Below, piece by piece: positions 9,176 through 17,373 of a DNA stretch of 64,000 nt; position 1 is the stretch's first letter, and each line of letters begins with the position of its first letter. The position numbers and the translations under genes are program-made. Source of the DNA: Hyphomicrobiales bacterium (lineage in GTDB: Bacteria > Pseudomonadota > Alphaproteobacteria > Rhizobiales > Beijerinckiaceae). The notes beneath the pieces were generated by a model. It did no database searches, was not told the origin of the DNA, and saw only the letters and a list, made by a program, of their open reading frames with translations. Location of the stretch: assembly GCA_027483795.1 (NCBI GenBank), contig JAIXTT010000013.1:1-64000 (forward strand), in the 5' to 3' direction.

Positions 9176-10348
9176 TCAGCCCGCCTTGCGGCGGCCTTCC
9201 AGCTCGGCCCTTCTCCGCGGCATCTTCACGACGACCTTGATCGCGTCGTCGATGCGGTTGCGCGCGTAATGGAGAGCCTTGGGCAGTTCTTCCATCATGA
9301 AGGTGTGCGTGTGGATCTTCGTGGCGTCGAAGCGCTTCTCCGCCATGAAGGCATGGGCGCGGTGCGTCGCGCTCTTTCCTTCGCCGCGGATGCCGTAGAT
9401 GTAGATGTTGTTGCGCACGAGATGCGCGACGTCGATCATCGCCGGGTCGTGGGGGAAGGCCGCGAGGCAGATCTTGCCGCCGCGATTGAGCATCCGCCCG
9501 GCCTCGTTGATCGCTTCCTGCGCGCCCGAGCATTCGAGCACGTAGTCGACGCCCTTGCCGCCCGTGATCTTCCGCACCGCTTCGACGGGATCTTCGTTGC
9601 GCACGTTGATCACGTAATCCGCGCCGAGTTCCTTGCCCGTCTGGAGCCGGTTGTCCCGCGTTCCCGTCAGAATGACCGGCCAGGCTCCGAGCGCTTTGGC
9701 GACCGCCACGCCGAGCAGGCCGATCGGCCCCGGCCCCATCACCACGATGCCTTCGCCCGCGATCAGGCCGCCGAGTTCCGTGAGCCCGTACATGGACGTG
9801 CCCGCGGTGACGACGAGCGTCGCCTCCTCGTCGGACATCTCGTCCGAGATCTTGATCAGCGTGTTGATGTTGTTGACCGCGAATTCGGCGAAGCCGCCGT
9901 CCGACGTGAAGCCGTTGGCGCGGTGCCCCTTGTCCACGTCGCCGTAGTTCAGGCCGTAATTGTGGCAGGACGTGTACATGCCCATGCGGCAGCGCTTGCA
10001 CTGGCCGCAGCCGGCATGGATCTCGACCGTCACGCGGTCGCCGATCGCGAATTCGTCCACGCCCGGCCCGAGCGCGACGACCGTGCCCATATATTCATGG
10101 CCCGGCGTGAAGTTCTTGTTGAAGGGCTTGCCGCCCTGAATCATCGCGGGCGGGCCGCTCGAAATCACGTCGAGGTCGGTCGCGCAGATCGCGATGGCGT
10201 CGATGCGGACCAGAACCTCCGCCTTCTTCGGCACGGGCACGGTCTTGTCGACGAGCTTCAGTTCGTCCGGATCGCCCAGAACCCAAGCCTTCATCATGTC
10301 GGGCACGGGGTGGCTCGGAGCGGTCTTCACGCCGGGGTGCGAATACAT
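9176..10348 (-). CDS. Zinc-dependent medium-chain alcohol dehydrogenase
   Basis: A 390-residue MDR-superfamily oxidoreductase. The N-terminal GroES-like domain carries the catalytic zinc site: Cys in ICATD, His-Glu in GHEYMG. The structural zinc cysteines are in CGQCKRCRMGMYTSC. The NAD(P) domain has GPGPIGLLG. The layout matches threonine/sorbitol/alcohol dehydrogenases that oxidise secondary alcohols or polyols. It is the last gene of the GntR-QOR-cupin-ADH series, opposite the first TRAP transporter, so its substrate is probably derived from what that transporter brings in. A stem-loop lies between the cupin gene and this one. A 17-residue extension precedes the conserved MMKAWVL; a shorter start there is possible. 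Confidence 0.92.
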   Translation of the reverse strand: MYSHPGVKTAPSHPVPDMMKAWVLGDPDELKLVDKTVPVPKKAEVLVRIDAIAICATDLDVISSGPPAMIQGGKPFNKNFTPGHEYMGTVVALGPGVDEFAIGDRVTVEIHAGCGQCKRCRMGMYTSCHNYGLNYGDVDKGHRANGFTSDGGFAEFAVNNINTLIKISDEMSDEEATLVVTAGTSMYGLTELGGLIAGEGIVVMGPGPIGLLGVAVAKALGAWPVILTGTRDNRLQTGKELGADYVINVRNEDPVEAVRKITGGKGVDYVLECSGAQEAINEAGRMLNRGGKICLAAFPHDPAMIDVAHLVRNNIYIYGIRGEGKSATHRAHAFMAEKRFDATKIHTHTFMMEELPKALHYARNRIDDAIKVVVKMPRRRAELEGRRKAG

Positions 10349-10384
10349 GGGGTCTTTCCTCTGTGGCTCTTCGCGGCCGTGGAT

Positions 10385-10409
10385 CCTCTCCCCGCGTCGC
10401 GGGGAGAGG
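10385..10409 (-). other. Stem-loop between cupin and alcohol dehydrogenase genes
   Basis: A perfect 9-bp stem CCTCTCCCC/GGGGAGAGG with a 7-base loop lies between the cupin stop and the dehydrogenase start. No T-run follows, so it is more likely an mRNA-processing or partial-attenuation element than a full terminator. Similar pyrimidine/GC hairpins are common between genes in Rhizobiales. Confidence 0.5.
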
Positions 10410-10420
10410 GGAAGGATCGC

Positions 10421-10843
10421 TCAGGCGGCGACCTGGAGCCGGACCGAATCCGGGATCGAGAGCGGTTGATTGGCGCTCTGCTTGAATTCGACGGTCGTGA
10501 ACAGAAGATCCGTGTCGCCGATGTTCTCGACGCTGTGCAGCAGATATTCGCCCGCGGCGTAGTTCATGTGGCGCGTGTCGCCCGGGAAATGCTTCACGTC
10601 CTTGATCGAGCCGTCCTCGAAATAGCCGCGCGCCGTGCCGTGCGTGTGGCACGTCCAGAAATAGTCGAGCACATGGCGGTGGAACGAGCAGCGGTAGCCC
10701 GGCTTCAACAGCAGGTGCCATACGCGCACCCGGTCCGTCTCGGAAACGAGCACGCTGCCGACGACGCCGCTGAACTCGTTCGAGTCGATGTCCTGGCGGA
10801 TATCTTCGGGCCAATGGGCCCGGCGGGGATCGTTCTGAGGCAT
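10421..10843 (-). CDS. Cupin-domain protein
   Basis: A 140-residue single-domain cupin. A beta-barrel with metal-ligand candidates is visible: RCSFHRHVLDYFWTCHTHGT around residues 50-70 and H-M-N-Y near residue 93, followed by a second motif GEYLLHSVENIG. Small cupins of this kind are isomerases, dioxygenases or ligand-binding proteins; no reaction can be named. A good ribosome site (GGAG) precedes the ATG. It sits between the quinone oxidoreductase and alcohol dehydrogenase genes in the same direction, so it probably acts in the same catabolic route. Confidence 0.85.
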   Translation of the reverse strand: MPQNDPRRAHWPEDIRQDIDSNEFSGVVGSVLVSETDRVRVWHLLLKPGYRCSFHRHVLDYFWTCHTHGTARGYFEDGSIKDVKHFPGDTRHMNYAAGEYLLHSVENIGDTDLLFTTVEFKQSANQPLSIPDSVRLQVAA

Positions 10844-10895
10844 GGTCCTGTTCTCCCTTTCGTCTTCCGTTTTCGGGGGAAACGCGTTCCGTCCC

Positions 10896-11873
10896 TTACG
10901 GGACGAGAATGGTCGAGCCCGTCGTCTTTCCGGCTTCCAGATCGCGATGCGCCTGCGCGGCCTCGGCCAGCGGGTACCGCCGACCGATATGGGCCTTCAC
11001 CGCGCCGGATGCGAGCATGTCCATCACGCGCTTGGCGGAATGGGCGTAATCCTCCGGTGAGGAGCAATAGGTCGCGAGCGTCGGCCGGGTGAAATAGAGC
11101 GAACCCTTGCTCTGCAGAAGGCTCGCCTCGACCGCGGGCGGCTTGCCCGAGGCCGCGCCGAAGGACACGAAATAGCCGCGCGGCGCGAGGCACTCGATCG
11201 TGGTGTCGAACGTGGTCTTGCCGACGGAGTCGAAGGCGACGGGCACGCCCTTGCCGCCCGTGATCTCCTTGACGCGGGCCGCCACGTCCTCCTTCGAACG
11301 GTCGATCACGGCGAAATAGCCCGCGCCCTGCGCCAGCGCGCATTTGTCCGCGCCGCTCGCCACGCCGATCAGCTTCACGCCCATCGCCTTCGCCCATTGG
11401 CCGGCGATCAGGCCCACGCCGCCGGCGGCGGCGTACATCAGCGCGAAATCGCCCGGCTTCAGCGAGACGCAGCGCTCCATGAGATATTCGACCGTCTGGC
11501 CCTTGAGCAGAACGGCGGCGGCGGTCTCGTCGGAGACGCCGTCGGGGATCTTCACGAGGCGCGCGGCACCGACGTTGCGGCGGTCCGCATAAGCGCCCAT
11601 CTCGCCGCCCTGATAGACGACCCGGTCGCCGACCTTGACGTTCGTCACGCCCGCGCCGACCGCCTCGACGACGCCCGCCGCCTCGTTGCCGGCCGTGGCC
11701 GGCGTCGGGATCGGATAGGCCCCGCCGCGCTGATAGACGTCGAGGAAGTTGAGGCCCAGGGCGGTCTGGCGGAGCTGTGCCTGACCGGGACCGGGCGCGC
11801 CGATCTCGATCTCTTCGAGCACGAGCACCTCGGGGGCGCCTTGGGAGTGGAAACGAACGGCACGAGCCTTCAT
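10896..11873 (-). CDS. NADPH:quinone oxidoreductase (QOR-like, zinc-free MDR)
   Basis: A 325-residue medium-chain dehydrogenase/reductase of the quinone oxidoreductase (zeta-crystallin) type. It has no zinc-binding cysteines. It shows GLNFLDVYQRGG near the N-terminus, TAGNEAAGVV, and the cofactor site YAAAGGVGLIAGQWAKAMG. These enzymes reduce quinones or enones with NADPH. The ATG follows AGGAG, and the gene begins 15 bases after the GntR regulator stop, so both are likely on one transcript. Confidence 0.92.
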   Translation of the reverse strand: MKARAVRFHSQGAPEVLVLEEIEIGAPGPGQAQLRQTALGLNFLDVYQRGGAYPIPTPATAGNEAAGVVEAVGAGVTNVKVGDRVVYQGGEMGAYADRRNVGAARLVKIPDGVSDETAAAVLLKGQTVEYLMERCVSLKPGDFALMYAAAGGVGLIAGQWAKAMGVKLIGVASGADKCALAQGAGYFAVIDRSKEDVAARVKEITGGKGVPVAFDSVGKTTFDTTIECLAPRGYFVSFGAASGKPPAVEASLLQSKGSLYFTRPTLATYCSSPEDYAHSAKRVMDMLASGAVKAHIGRRYPLAEAAQAHRDLEAGKTTGSTILVP

Positions 11874-11888
11874 GCGCTGATGCTCCTG

Positions 11889-12599
11889 TCAGGGGACGAT
11901 GGTCGGGTTTTCGAGGGAATCGAGCACGCGTCGGCGTGACGCCTCCACATGGTCTCGGGCGACGGCGAGCGCCTGCCGCTTGTCGCGTTTCTGAATCGCG
12001 TCGATCAGCAGCACGTGTTCCGCGCCGAAACGCTCGCGACCCTGCGGGCCGCTCTGCGCGACGCTCGTATAGGTGAACCGGTCGAACTGCTCGATGACCT
12101 CGCGGGTCGTCCGCGCCAAGCGCGTATTGCCGGAGCCGTCGGCCAGCGCCCCGTGGAAGCTGCGATTGTACTCGATCCAGTCCGCGAGCTCGACATGAGC
12201 CCCCGGAGCGACGCGATAGACGTCGAGGGAGCGGAGCGTCTCGTCCGGCGCGACGTCCACCAACCGGCCGACGCATTCGCGTTCGAGAATGAGCCGCATC
12301 TCGTAGAGTTCCCGCGCGTCGGCGAGGGAGATGGGCTTCACGCGGTAGCCCTTGCGGGGAAGGATCTCGATCAGATTCTGCTCTTCGAGCTTCAGAAGCG
12401 CATCCCGGATCGGCGACTTCGAGACCGAGAAATGCTCGCAGAGCTGCCGCTCCTGAATCTGCGATCCGGGACGCAGGACGCAGGACAGGATATCCGCGCG
12501 CAGGCGGCGGTAGATCGTGGTCCTGGTCAGTTCCCGGGCTTCGTCCGACATCGGTGTCCGATCGGAAGTGTTCGATTCTCGGTCATTCCGGAACGGCAT
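11889..12599 (-). CDS. GntR-family transcriptional regulator (FCD/FadR subfamily)
   Basis: A 236-residue regulator. The N-terminal winged helix-turn-helix (SVSKSPIRDALLKLEEQNLI) is followed by an all-helical FCD effector domain from residue ~95. FCD regulators usually bind small organic acids and repress adjacent transport and catabolic genes. It is divergent from the first TRAP operon, and two inverted repeats lie in the 179-base gap, so autoregulation and control of dctPQM are the natural inference. An alternative start at ATG 12551 (MSDEAREL) would drop 16 non-conserved residues. Confidence 0.92.
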   Translation of the reverse strand: MPFRNDRESNTSDRTPMSDEARELTRTTIYRRLRADILSCVLRPGSQIQERQLCEHFSVSKSPIRDALLKLEEQNLIEILPRKGYRVKPISLADARELYEMRLILERECVGRLVDVAPDETLRSLDVYRVAPGAHVELADWIEYNRSFHGALADGSGNTRLARTTREVIEQFDRFTYTSVAQSGPQGRERFGAEHVLLIDAIQKRDKRQALAVARDHVEASRRRVLDSLENPTIVP

Positions 12600-12654
12600 A
12601 TCAGTTCCGGGACATTCAAGTTTCTTGATATCTCAGATGCCGATCCGTCGGTCA

Positions 12655-12675
12655 ATCAGGGCGGTCAAACCTGAT
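12655..12675. promoter_or_regulatory. Candidate operator, inverted repeat ATCAGG-N9-CCTGAT
   Basis: Perfect 6-bp arms separated by nine bases lie in the divergent gap between the GntR gene and dctP. Position and symmetry suit a dimeric regulator, but there is no second copy in the window to support it. Confidence 0.4.
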
Positions 12676-12710
12676 GTGCACGGGAAAATTGCGGCATTTC
12701 GTCAGGCCTG

Positions 12711-12740
12711 TTGACATGTCATGCGACGTTTGTGGAATAT
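12711..12740 (+). promoter_or_regulatory. Candidate dctPQM promoter with overlapping palindrome
   Basis: An exact TTGACA (12711-12716) lies 18 bases before GAATAT (12735-12740), a weak -10. The -35 box is overlapped by the perfect 10-bp palindrome TGACATGTCA (12712-12721). A repressor bound there would block the promoter, and the adjacent GntR protein is the obvious candidate. Confidence 0.45.
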
Positions 12741-12778
12741 CAGAAATAAAACGACAACCCCGCAACCGAGGAAACACG

Positions 12779-13846
12779 ATGCTCAAGAAACTGCGTTTGG
12801 CCGCCCTTGCGGCCGTTGCCGTCGGCGCCGTCTCGCTGCCCGCTCAGGCCGAGGACATCAAGCTCCGCATCGCGTCCGGCCATCCGGTCGTGAACACCTA
12901 TGTCAACCTCATGAACACCTTCTTCGTGCCGGAGGTGACCAAGCGCGTCGCCGAGCGCACCAAGCACAAGGTCGAGTTCATCGAGGGCTACGGCGGCGCG
13001 ATGGTGAAGGTGGCCGACACGCTCGAGGGCGTGCAGTCGGGCATCATCGACATCGGCGGCTATTGCTTCTGCTTCGAACCGTCGAACCTGCCGCTGCATG
13101 CCTTCCAGGTCATGCTGCCGTTCGGAACGATGAGCTCGGAAGTGTCGGTGAAGATGGCGCGCGCCGTCTACGACAAGGTCCCGTTCATGTCCAAGGTCTT
13201 CGAGGACAAGTACAATCAGAAGCTCATCGCCCTGATCTCGGACAACGGCTACAACCTGACGACCACGTTCGACTGGAACACGGTCGCCGACCTGAAGGGC
13301 AAGAAGCTCGCGGGCGCGGGCCTCAACCTGAAGCGGCTGGAATATGCGGGCGCGGTCCCGGTCCAGTCCTCGCTGCCGGAGGCCTACACCTCCATGCAGA
13401 CGGGCGTCTACAACGGCTGGATCATGTTCCCGTCGGGCGTCGTGAACTTCAAGCTCAACGAAGTTTCGAAGTACTACACGGAGATCGGCTTCGGCGCGAT
13501 CACCTGGCACGGCCTGACGATCAACAAGAACCGCTTCGCCCGGCTTCCGAAGGAAGTGCAGGACATCATCGTCGAAGTGGCGAAGGAGTTCGAGGCCAAG
13601 ACGGGCACCGTCAACGACGCCAACTATCCCAAGCAGCTCGACACGCTGCGGTCGGTCGGCGCGATCGTGAAGAAGCTTCCCGACAGCGTGACGCTCGAAT
13701 GGGCGCAGTCGATGAAGGACTGGCCGCAGGAGAAGGCGGCGGAACTCGACAAGGCGGGCATGCCCGGCACGCAGGTGCTCAAGCTCGCGCTCGAAGAAGC
13801 CGAGAAGCTCGGCCACAAGTGGCCGGTCCGCTACGCGATCAAGTGA
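12779..13846 (+). CDS. dctP: TRAP transporter solute-binding subunit (DctP family), system 1
   Basis: A 355-residue periplasmic binding protein. The signal peptide is typical (MLKKLRLAALAAVAVGAVSLPAQA, cleaved after AQA) and the mature part is a DctP fold. It delivers an organic solute to the DctQM membrane pair, driven by the sodium or proton gradient. The start at 12779 has GAGGAAAC ahead of it. The ligand-pocket motif that normally reads DLKGLKIR here reads DLKGKKLA, so the conserved carboxylate-binding Arg is replaced by Ala178. The ligand may therefore not be bound as a simple carboxylate, or the Arg may lie elsewhere. A strong stem-loop follows the gene. Confidence 0.92.
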   Translation: MLKKLRLAALAAVAVGAVSLPAQAEDIKLRIASGHPVVNTYVNLMNTFFVPEVTKRVAERTKHKVEFIEGYGGAMVKVADTLEGVQSGIIDIGGYCFCFEPSNLPLHAFQVMLPFGTMSSEVSVKMARAVYDKVPFMSKVFEDKYNQKLIALISDNGYNLTTTFDWNTVADLKGKKLAGAGLNLKRLEYAGAVPVQSSLPEAYTSMQTGVYNGWIMFPSGVVNFKLNEVSKYYTEIGFGAITWHGLTINKNRFARLPKEVQDIIVEVAKEFEAKTGTVNDANYPKQLDTLRSVGAIVKKLPDSVTLEWAQSMKDWPQEKAAELDKAGMPGTQVLKLALEEAEKLGHKWPVRYAIK

Positions 13847-13865
13847 TCGCCTCCTCGTGAATACA

Positions 13866-13891
13866 GGCCGGGCGGTTCCATCCGCCCGGCC
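13866..13891 (+). terminator. Stem-loop after dctP (partial terminator or mRNA stabiliser)
   Basis: A perfect 10-bp GC-rich stem (13866-13875 with 13882-13891) with a 6-base loop sits between dctP and dctQ. It lacks a long T-run. It probably lowers read-through or protects the dctP message so that binding protein exceeds membrane subunits. Confidence 0.6.
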
Positions 13892-13918
13892 TTCAACGTC
13901 AAGGGCGGAGCCCGCGCA

Positions 13919-14434
13919 ATGTTCGAAAAAATCATGGACGTATCCACCAAGGGACTTCTGGTGGTCGCGTCGCTGTTGGGCTTCTTCCTCAGCTTCGTCG
14001 TCGTGGCCGACGTGATCGGCCGCGTCGTGTTCAACAGCCCGTTGAAGGGCACGCCGGAGATCGTCTCCAGCTCCATCGTGATCATCTGCTACCTGATGTG
14101 CGCCTACGCCATCCGCACCGGCGGCATGATCGAGGTGGACGCATTCAGCCAGCACTATCCGCCGAAACTGAAGGTCGCGATGACGCTCTTTTCCTGCGGC
14201 CTCGCGGTGATCCTGTTCGGGATCATCCTCTGGGGCAGCTGGGACGGCTTGCTCCACGCGATCGAGAGCGGCGAATACGAGGGCGAAGGCGCGCTCCGCG
14301 TGCCCATGTGGCCCGTCAGGCTCTCCGTCGTGCTCGGCAGCTTCCTCGCGATGCTGTCCTATGTCGAACTGGCCATCCGCCAGATCAAGGCCGCGCGTCG
14401 AGGAGAAATCCTCGCGACCGGCGTCTCCCACTGA
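13919..14434 (+). CDS. dctQ: TRAP transporter small membrane subunit (DctQ family), system 1
   Basis: A 171-residue protein with four predicted membrane helices (about residues 15-38, 50-70, 90-113 and 133-155). VVADVIGRVVFN in helix 1 is typical of DctQ. It pairs with DctM in the inner membrane. The ATG is preceded by GGGCGGAG. It is 20 bases from dctM and belongs to the same operon. Confidence 0.93.
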   Translation: MFEKIMDVSTKGLLVVASLLGFFLSFVVVADVIGRVVFNSPLKGTPEIVSSSIVIICYLMCAYAIRTGGMIEVDAFSQHYPPKLKVAMTLFSCGLAVILFGIILWGSWDGLLHAIESGEYEGEGALRVPMWPVRLSVVLGSFLAMLSYVELAIRQIKAARRGEILATGVSH

Positions 14435-14454
14435 TCCGAACGGCGGTCTCCACC

Positions 14455-15795
14455 ATGTTCGACGCATCGCAAATGATGATCGTCATCGGCGTCCTGCTGG
14501 CGCTGGTGCTTTCCGGCGTTCACATCGCCATCTCGCTCGGCATCACCTCGGCGCTCGGCATCTATCTGATGCAGCCCGACATCGAGGTCGTGAAGAGCTT
14601 CGTCTCCAACACCGCCTATGAATCGCTGCGCGACTACATCTTCGCCGTGATTCCGCTCTTCATGCTGATGGGCGAGTTCCTTGCGAAATGCGGCGCGGCG
14701 AAGGATCTCTTCGCGCTGGTCAATCGCGGTACGAAATGGCTGCCCGGCCGTCTCGGCGTCGCGACCGTCTTCGCGAACGCGATCTTCGGCTTCGTGACGG
14801 GCGTCTCGATCGCGGCCGCCGCAGCCTTCTCGCGCATCGCCTGGCCGGAGATGAAGCGCTTCGGCTACAGCCGTCAGTTCTCGCTCGCCTGCATCGCGGG
14901 TTCCGCCTGCCTCGGCATGCTGATTCCGCCCTCGGTCCTGATGATCGTCTGGGGCGTGCTCACCGAGCAGGCCATCGGCCAGATCTTCATCGCGGGCGTG
15001 ATCCCCGGCTTCCTCGTGGTCGGCGCCTATACGATCTACATCGTCATCGCCGCCAAGCGGGATCCCGCCATGGTCGGCGAGGACAAGGCCACGCAGGACC
15101 GCCTGACGCTGAGCTCCGTCGAAGACGAAGCGCATATGAAGGAGGTCTTCCGTTCCACCATGATGGTGGCGGGCCTCATCGTCGGCGTGCTCGGCGGCAT
15201 CTGGCTCGGCTTCTTCACGCCGACGGAAGGCGCGGGCGTCGGCGCCGCGGCGGGCCTCGCGCTCGCTCTGGCCAAGGGCATGAAGCCCAAGGACGTCTTC
15301 GACGTGGTGCTCACCGTCGGCCGGACGGCGGCGCCGCTGCTCCTTCTCCTCGTGATGGCGAACCTCTATTCCCGCGTCCTCTCGATGACGGGCATCACGG
15401 GCGCGGCGCAGCAGTTCTTCCTGAATTCCGGTCTCGGCGCTTACGAGATCCTCGCGATCATGGTGCTGATCTGGTTCATTCTGGGCTGCATCATCGACTC
15501 GGTGTCGATCATCCTGCTGACCGTCCCGGTCTTCGCTCCCATCGCCAACGCGCTCGGCTTCGATCCGCTCGCCTTCGCGATCATCGGCATCCTGGCGATC
15601 GAGACGGGCCTGCTGACGCCGCCCTTCGGCATCCTCGTCTTCACGGTGAAGGCGGCGCTGCCGCAGGAGAACGTCTCGGTCGGCGAGATCTTCCGGGGCG
15701 CGATCCCGTTCTGGATCTGCCTCCTCGCGGTGGTGGTGATCGTCACGATCTGGCCGCAGACCGCGACATGGCTGCCGAGCCTCGGGCGGAGTTGA
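14455..15795 (+). CDS. dctM: TRAP transporter large membrane subunit (DctM family), system 1
   Basis: A 446-residue member of the DctM/ion-transporter superfamily with about twelve membrane helices. Family motifs are visible: GVSIAAAAAFSRIAWPEM, LGMLIPPS, FFTPTEGAGVGAA, and near the C-terminus IETGLLTPPFG. It is the translocation channel of the tripartite system. I chose the ATG at 14455 because homologous sequence begins there, although the frame is open further upstream. A terminator hairpin follows the stop. Confidence 0.94.
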   Translation: MFDASQMMIVIGVLLALVLSGVHIAISLGITSALGIYLMQPDIEVVKSFVSNTAYESLRDYIFAVIPLFMLMGEFLAKCGAAKDLFALVNRGTKWLPGRLGVATVFANAIFGFVTGVSIAAAAAFSRIAWPEMKRFGYSRQFSLACIAGSACLGMLIPPSVLMIVWGVLTEQAIGQIFIAGVIPGFLVVGAYTIYIVIAAKRDPAMVGEDKATQDRLTLSSVEDEAHMKEVFRSTMMVAGLIVGVLGGIWLGFFTPTEGAGVGAAAGLALALAKGMKPKDVFDVVLTVGRTAAPLLLLLVMANLYSRVLSMTGITGAAQQFFLNSGLGAYEILAIMVLIWFILGCIIDSVSIILLTVPVFAPIANALGFDPLAFAIIGILAIETGLLTPPFGILVFTVKAALPQENVSVGEIFRGAIPFWICLLAVVVIVTIWPQTATWLPSLGRS

Positions 15796-15809
15796 CCCGA
15801 GCCTCCCGA

Positions 15810-15836
15810 GCGGGCCTTCTTCGGCCCGCCTTTCTC
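15810..15836 (+). terminator. Rho-independent terminator after dctM
   Basis: A 7-bp stem GCGGGCC/GGCCCGC with loop TTCTTC is followed by CTTTCTC. It would end dctPQM transcription or reduce it before the DapA-family gene. Confidence 0.65.
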
Positions 15837-15840
15837 TGCA

Positions 15841-15862
15841 GGGGCGGCCTTCGGGCCGCCCC
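15841..15862 (+). other. Second hairpin with UUCG loop ahead of the DapA-family gene
   Basis: A perfect 9-bp stem GGGGCGGCC/GGCCGCCCC around a TTCG tetraloop ends exactly before an ATG at 15863. A start there would have its ribosome site locked in the hairpin, which argues for the downstream ATG at 15890. Confidence 0.55.
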
Positions 15863-15889
15863 ATGACTTCATCGGAGTTCACCGACATC

Positions 15890-16807
15890 ATGGCCAAGAC
15901 GCGCTTCAAGGGGGTTCTCGTCCCCGCGATCACTCCCTTCGACGACCGGCTCGAAGTCGATGTTCCGCTGTTCGTGAAGACCTGCAAATGGCTGCTCGCG
16001 CAGGGCGCGAACGGTCTCGCGGTCTTCGGGACGACGAGCGAAGCCAATTCGATGTCGATCCCGGAGCGCAAGCGCGCGCTCGAGGCGCTCGTCGCGGCGG
16101 GCATCGATCCCGCGGTGCTTCTGCCCGGCACCGGCCAGTGTTCGCTGCCCGACGCCGTCGATCTCACGAAGCACGCGGTGTCGCTCGGCTGCGGCGGCGT
16201 CCTGATGCTGCCGCCCTTCTACTACAAGCCCGTTTCCGTCGACGGTCTCGAAGCCTTCTATTCGGAAGTGATCGAACGCGTCGGCTCCGCCGATCTGGGC
16301 CTCTGGCTCTATCACATCCCGCAGATGACGGGCGTCGCGATCCCCTACGACCTCATCGAGCGTCTGATCCGCCGCTATCCGGACACCGTCCTCGGCATCA
16401 AGGATTCCTCGGGCGATTGGCCGAACACGGAAGGCATGCTGACCCGCTTCCCGGGCTTCGGCATCTTCCCGAGCTCCGAGGGCGTTCTCGTGAAGGCCAT
16501 GCGCCTCGGCGCCGCCGGCTGCATCACGGCCTCGGGCAACATCAATGCGGCGGGCATCCGCAGCCTCGTCGACCATTGGCAGGCTCCGGACGCCGACGAG
16601 CGGCAGAAGCCCGTGGCGGCCGTGCGCGATCTCTTCTCCAAGTTCCCGCTGATCCCCGCGGCCAAGGCCGTGCTGGCGACGAAGCTCGGGCAGCCGGGTC
16701 TCGCCAAGGTTCGTCCGCCGCTTTCGCAACTCACCGCCGAACAGACCGCCGACCTTCTGGCGAAGCTGGAAGGCGCGGGTCACGCCTTCAAACCGGCCGC
16801 CTTCTGA
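15890..16807 (+). CDS. DapA/NAL-family lyase or dehydratase (Schiff-base TIM barrel)
   Basis: A 305-residue class I aldolase-superfamily enzyme. The family elements are GTTSEANS (usual GTTGE), the catalytic Tyr in LYHIPQMTG and the Schiff-base Lys in GIKDSSGDW. Members cleave or dehydrate 2-oxo acids (dihydrodipicolinate synthase, N-acetylneuraminate lyase, deoxy-oxoglucarate dehydratase). Being tied to a TRAP operon, it is more likely catabolic than the housekeeping DapA. The upstream ATG at 15863 touches a hairpin; I prefer 15890, with GGAG 12 bases before it. Confidence 0.88.
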   Translation: MAKTRFKGVLVPAITPFDDRLEVDVPLFVKTCKWLLAQGANGLAVFGTTSEANSMSIPERKRALEALVAAGIDPAVLLPGTGQCSLPDAVDLTKHAVSLGCGGVLMLPPFYYKPVSVDGLEAFYSEVIERVGSADLGLWLYHIPQMTGVAIPYDLIERLIRRYPDTVLGIKDSSGDWPNTEGMLTRFPGFGIFPSSEGVLVKAMRLGAAGCITASGNINAAGIRSLVDHWQAPDADERQKPVAAVRDLFSKFPLIPAAKAVLATKLGQPGLAKVRPPLSQLTAEQTADLLAKLEGAGHAFKPAAF

Positions 16808-16830
16808 CCGGAACATCACGGGAGAAAACG

Positions 16831-17118
16831 ATGTCCGCTTACTGGGTCTCGCGCGTCCATGTCACCGAACCCGAGACATACGGGAAGTATGTCGACCTCG
16901 CGGGTCCCGCGATCGAGAAGCACGGGGGCGTGTTCCTCGCCCGCGGCGGCCGTCAGGTGATCCTCGAGGGCGGGGAATTCGAGCGCAGCATCGTCGCCCG
17001 TTTCCCGAGCGTGGAAGCGGCGGTCGCCTGCTACAATTCGCCCGAATATTCGGAAGCCCGGAAATACACGGTCGGAACGGCCGTCCGTCACATGGTGGCG
17101 GTCGAAGGCCTCGACTGA
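16831..17118 (+). CDS. DUF1330 domain protein
   Basis: A 95-residue protein with the dimeric alpha/beta ferredoxin-like pattern of DUF1330: YWVSRVHVTEPETYGKY, then FLARGG, then RFPSVEAAVACYNSPEY. Function is unknown in the family; members often sit in catabolic operons. GGGAGAAAACG precedes the ATG, and it lies 23 bases after the DapA-family gene, so the two are co-transcribed. Confidence 0.88.
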   Translation: MSAYWVSRVHVTEPETYGKYVDLAGPAIEKHGGVFLARGGRQVILEGGEFERSIVARFPSVEAAVACYNSPEYSEARKYTVGTAVRHMVAVEGLD

Positions 17119-17149
17119 GCGGCTTTCGTTCCCGCGCAACTCCCAAGTC

Positions 17150-17172
17150 ATGGCCGGGCTCGTCCCGGCCAT
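17150..17172. repeat. Palindromic intergenic repeat (ATGGCCGGG hairpin)
   Basis: Perfect arms ATGGCCGGG/CCCGGCCAT are separated by five bases, just after the DUF1330 gene. Short GGCCGGG palindromes of this type recur between genes in Rhizobiales, and it may act as a terminator or mRNA-end structure. Confidence 0.6.
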
Positions 17173-17268
17173 TTCCGTTTCAGGGAGCCCGGGACAGACG
17201 CGGATGCCCTGCACGAGGCCGGGCGTGACGCCCGAGGGGACGGTCGTTCCGGCAGAACGGCGCTTTCT

Positions 17269-17368
17269 CGTCATTGCGAGGAGCGAAGCGACGCGGCAAT
17301 CCGCTGCCGGAGCATGGAGTGCAATCCTACGCATCAGCCGGATTGCTTCGCTCTCGCCCGCAATGACC
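17269..17368. repeat. Large inverted repeat beginning CGTCATTGCGAGGAGCG
   Basis: The left arm (17269-17303) starts CGTCATTGCGAGGAGCGAAG and ends GCAATCCG. The right arm (17339-17368) starts CGGATTGC and ends CGCAATGACC, so the ends pair over about 30 bases with a short central spacer. This sequence family (TCATTGCGAGGAGCGAAGCGA) is a widespread dispersed bacterial palindrome and probably a non-autonomous element. No other copy is seen in this window. Confidence 0.7.
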
Positions 17369-17373
17369 GACCG

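Noticed and set aside
8929-9240. A plus-strand frame in the gap before the alcohol dehydrogenase
   Set aside because: It is Arg/Ser/Pro-rich with no motif, and its end overlaps the dehydrogenase gene in antisense.
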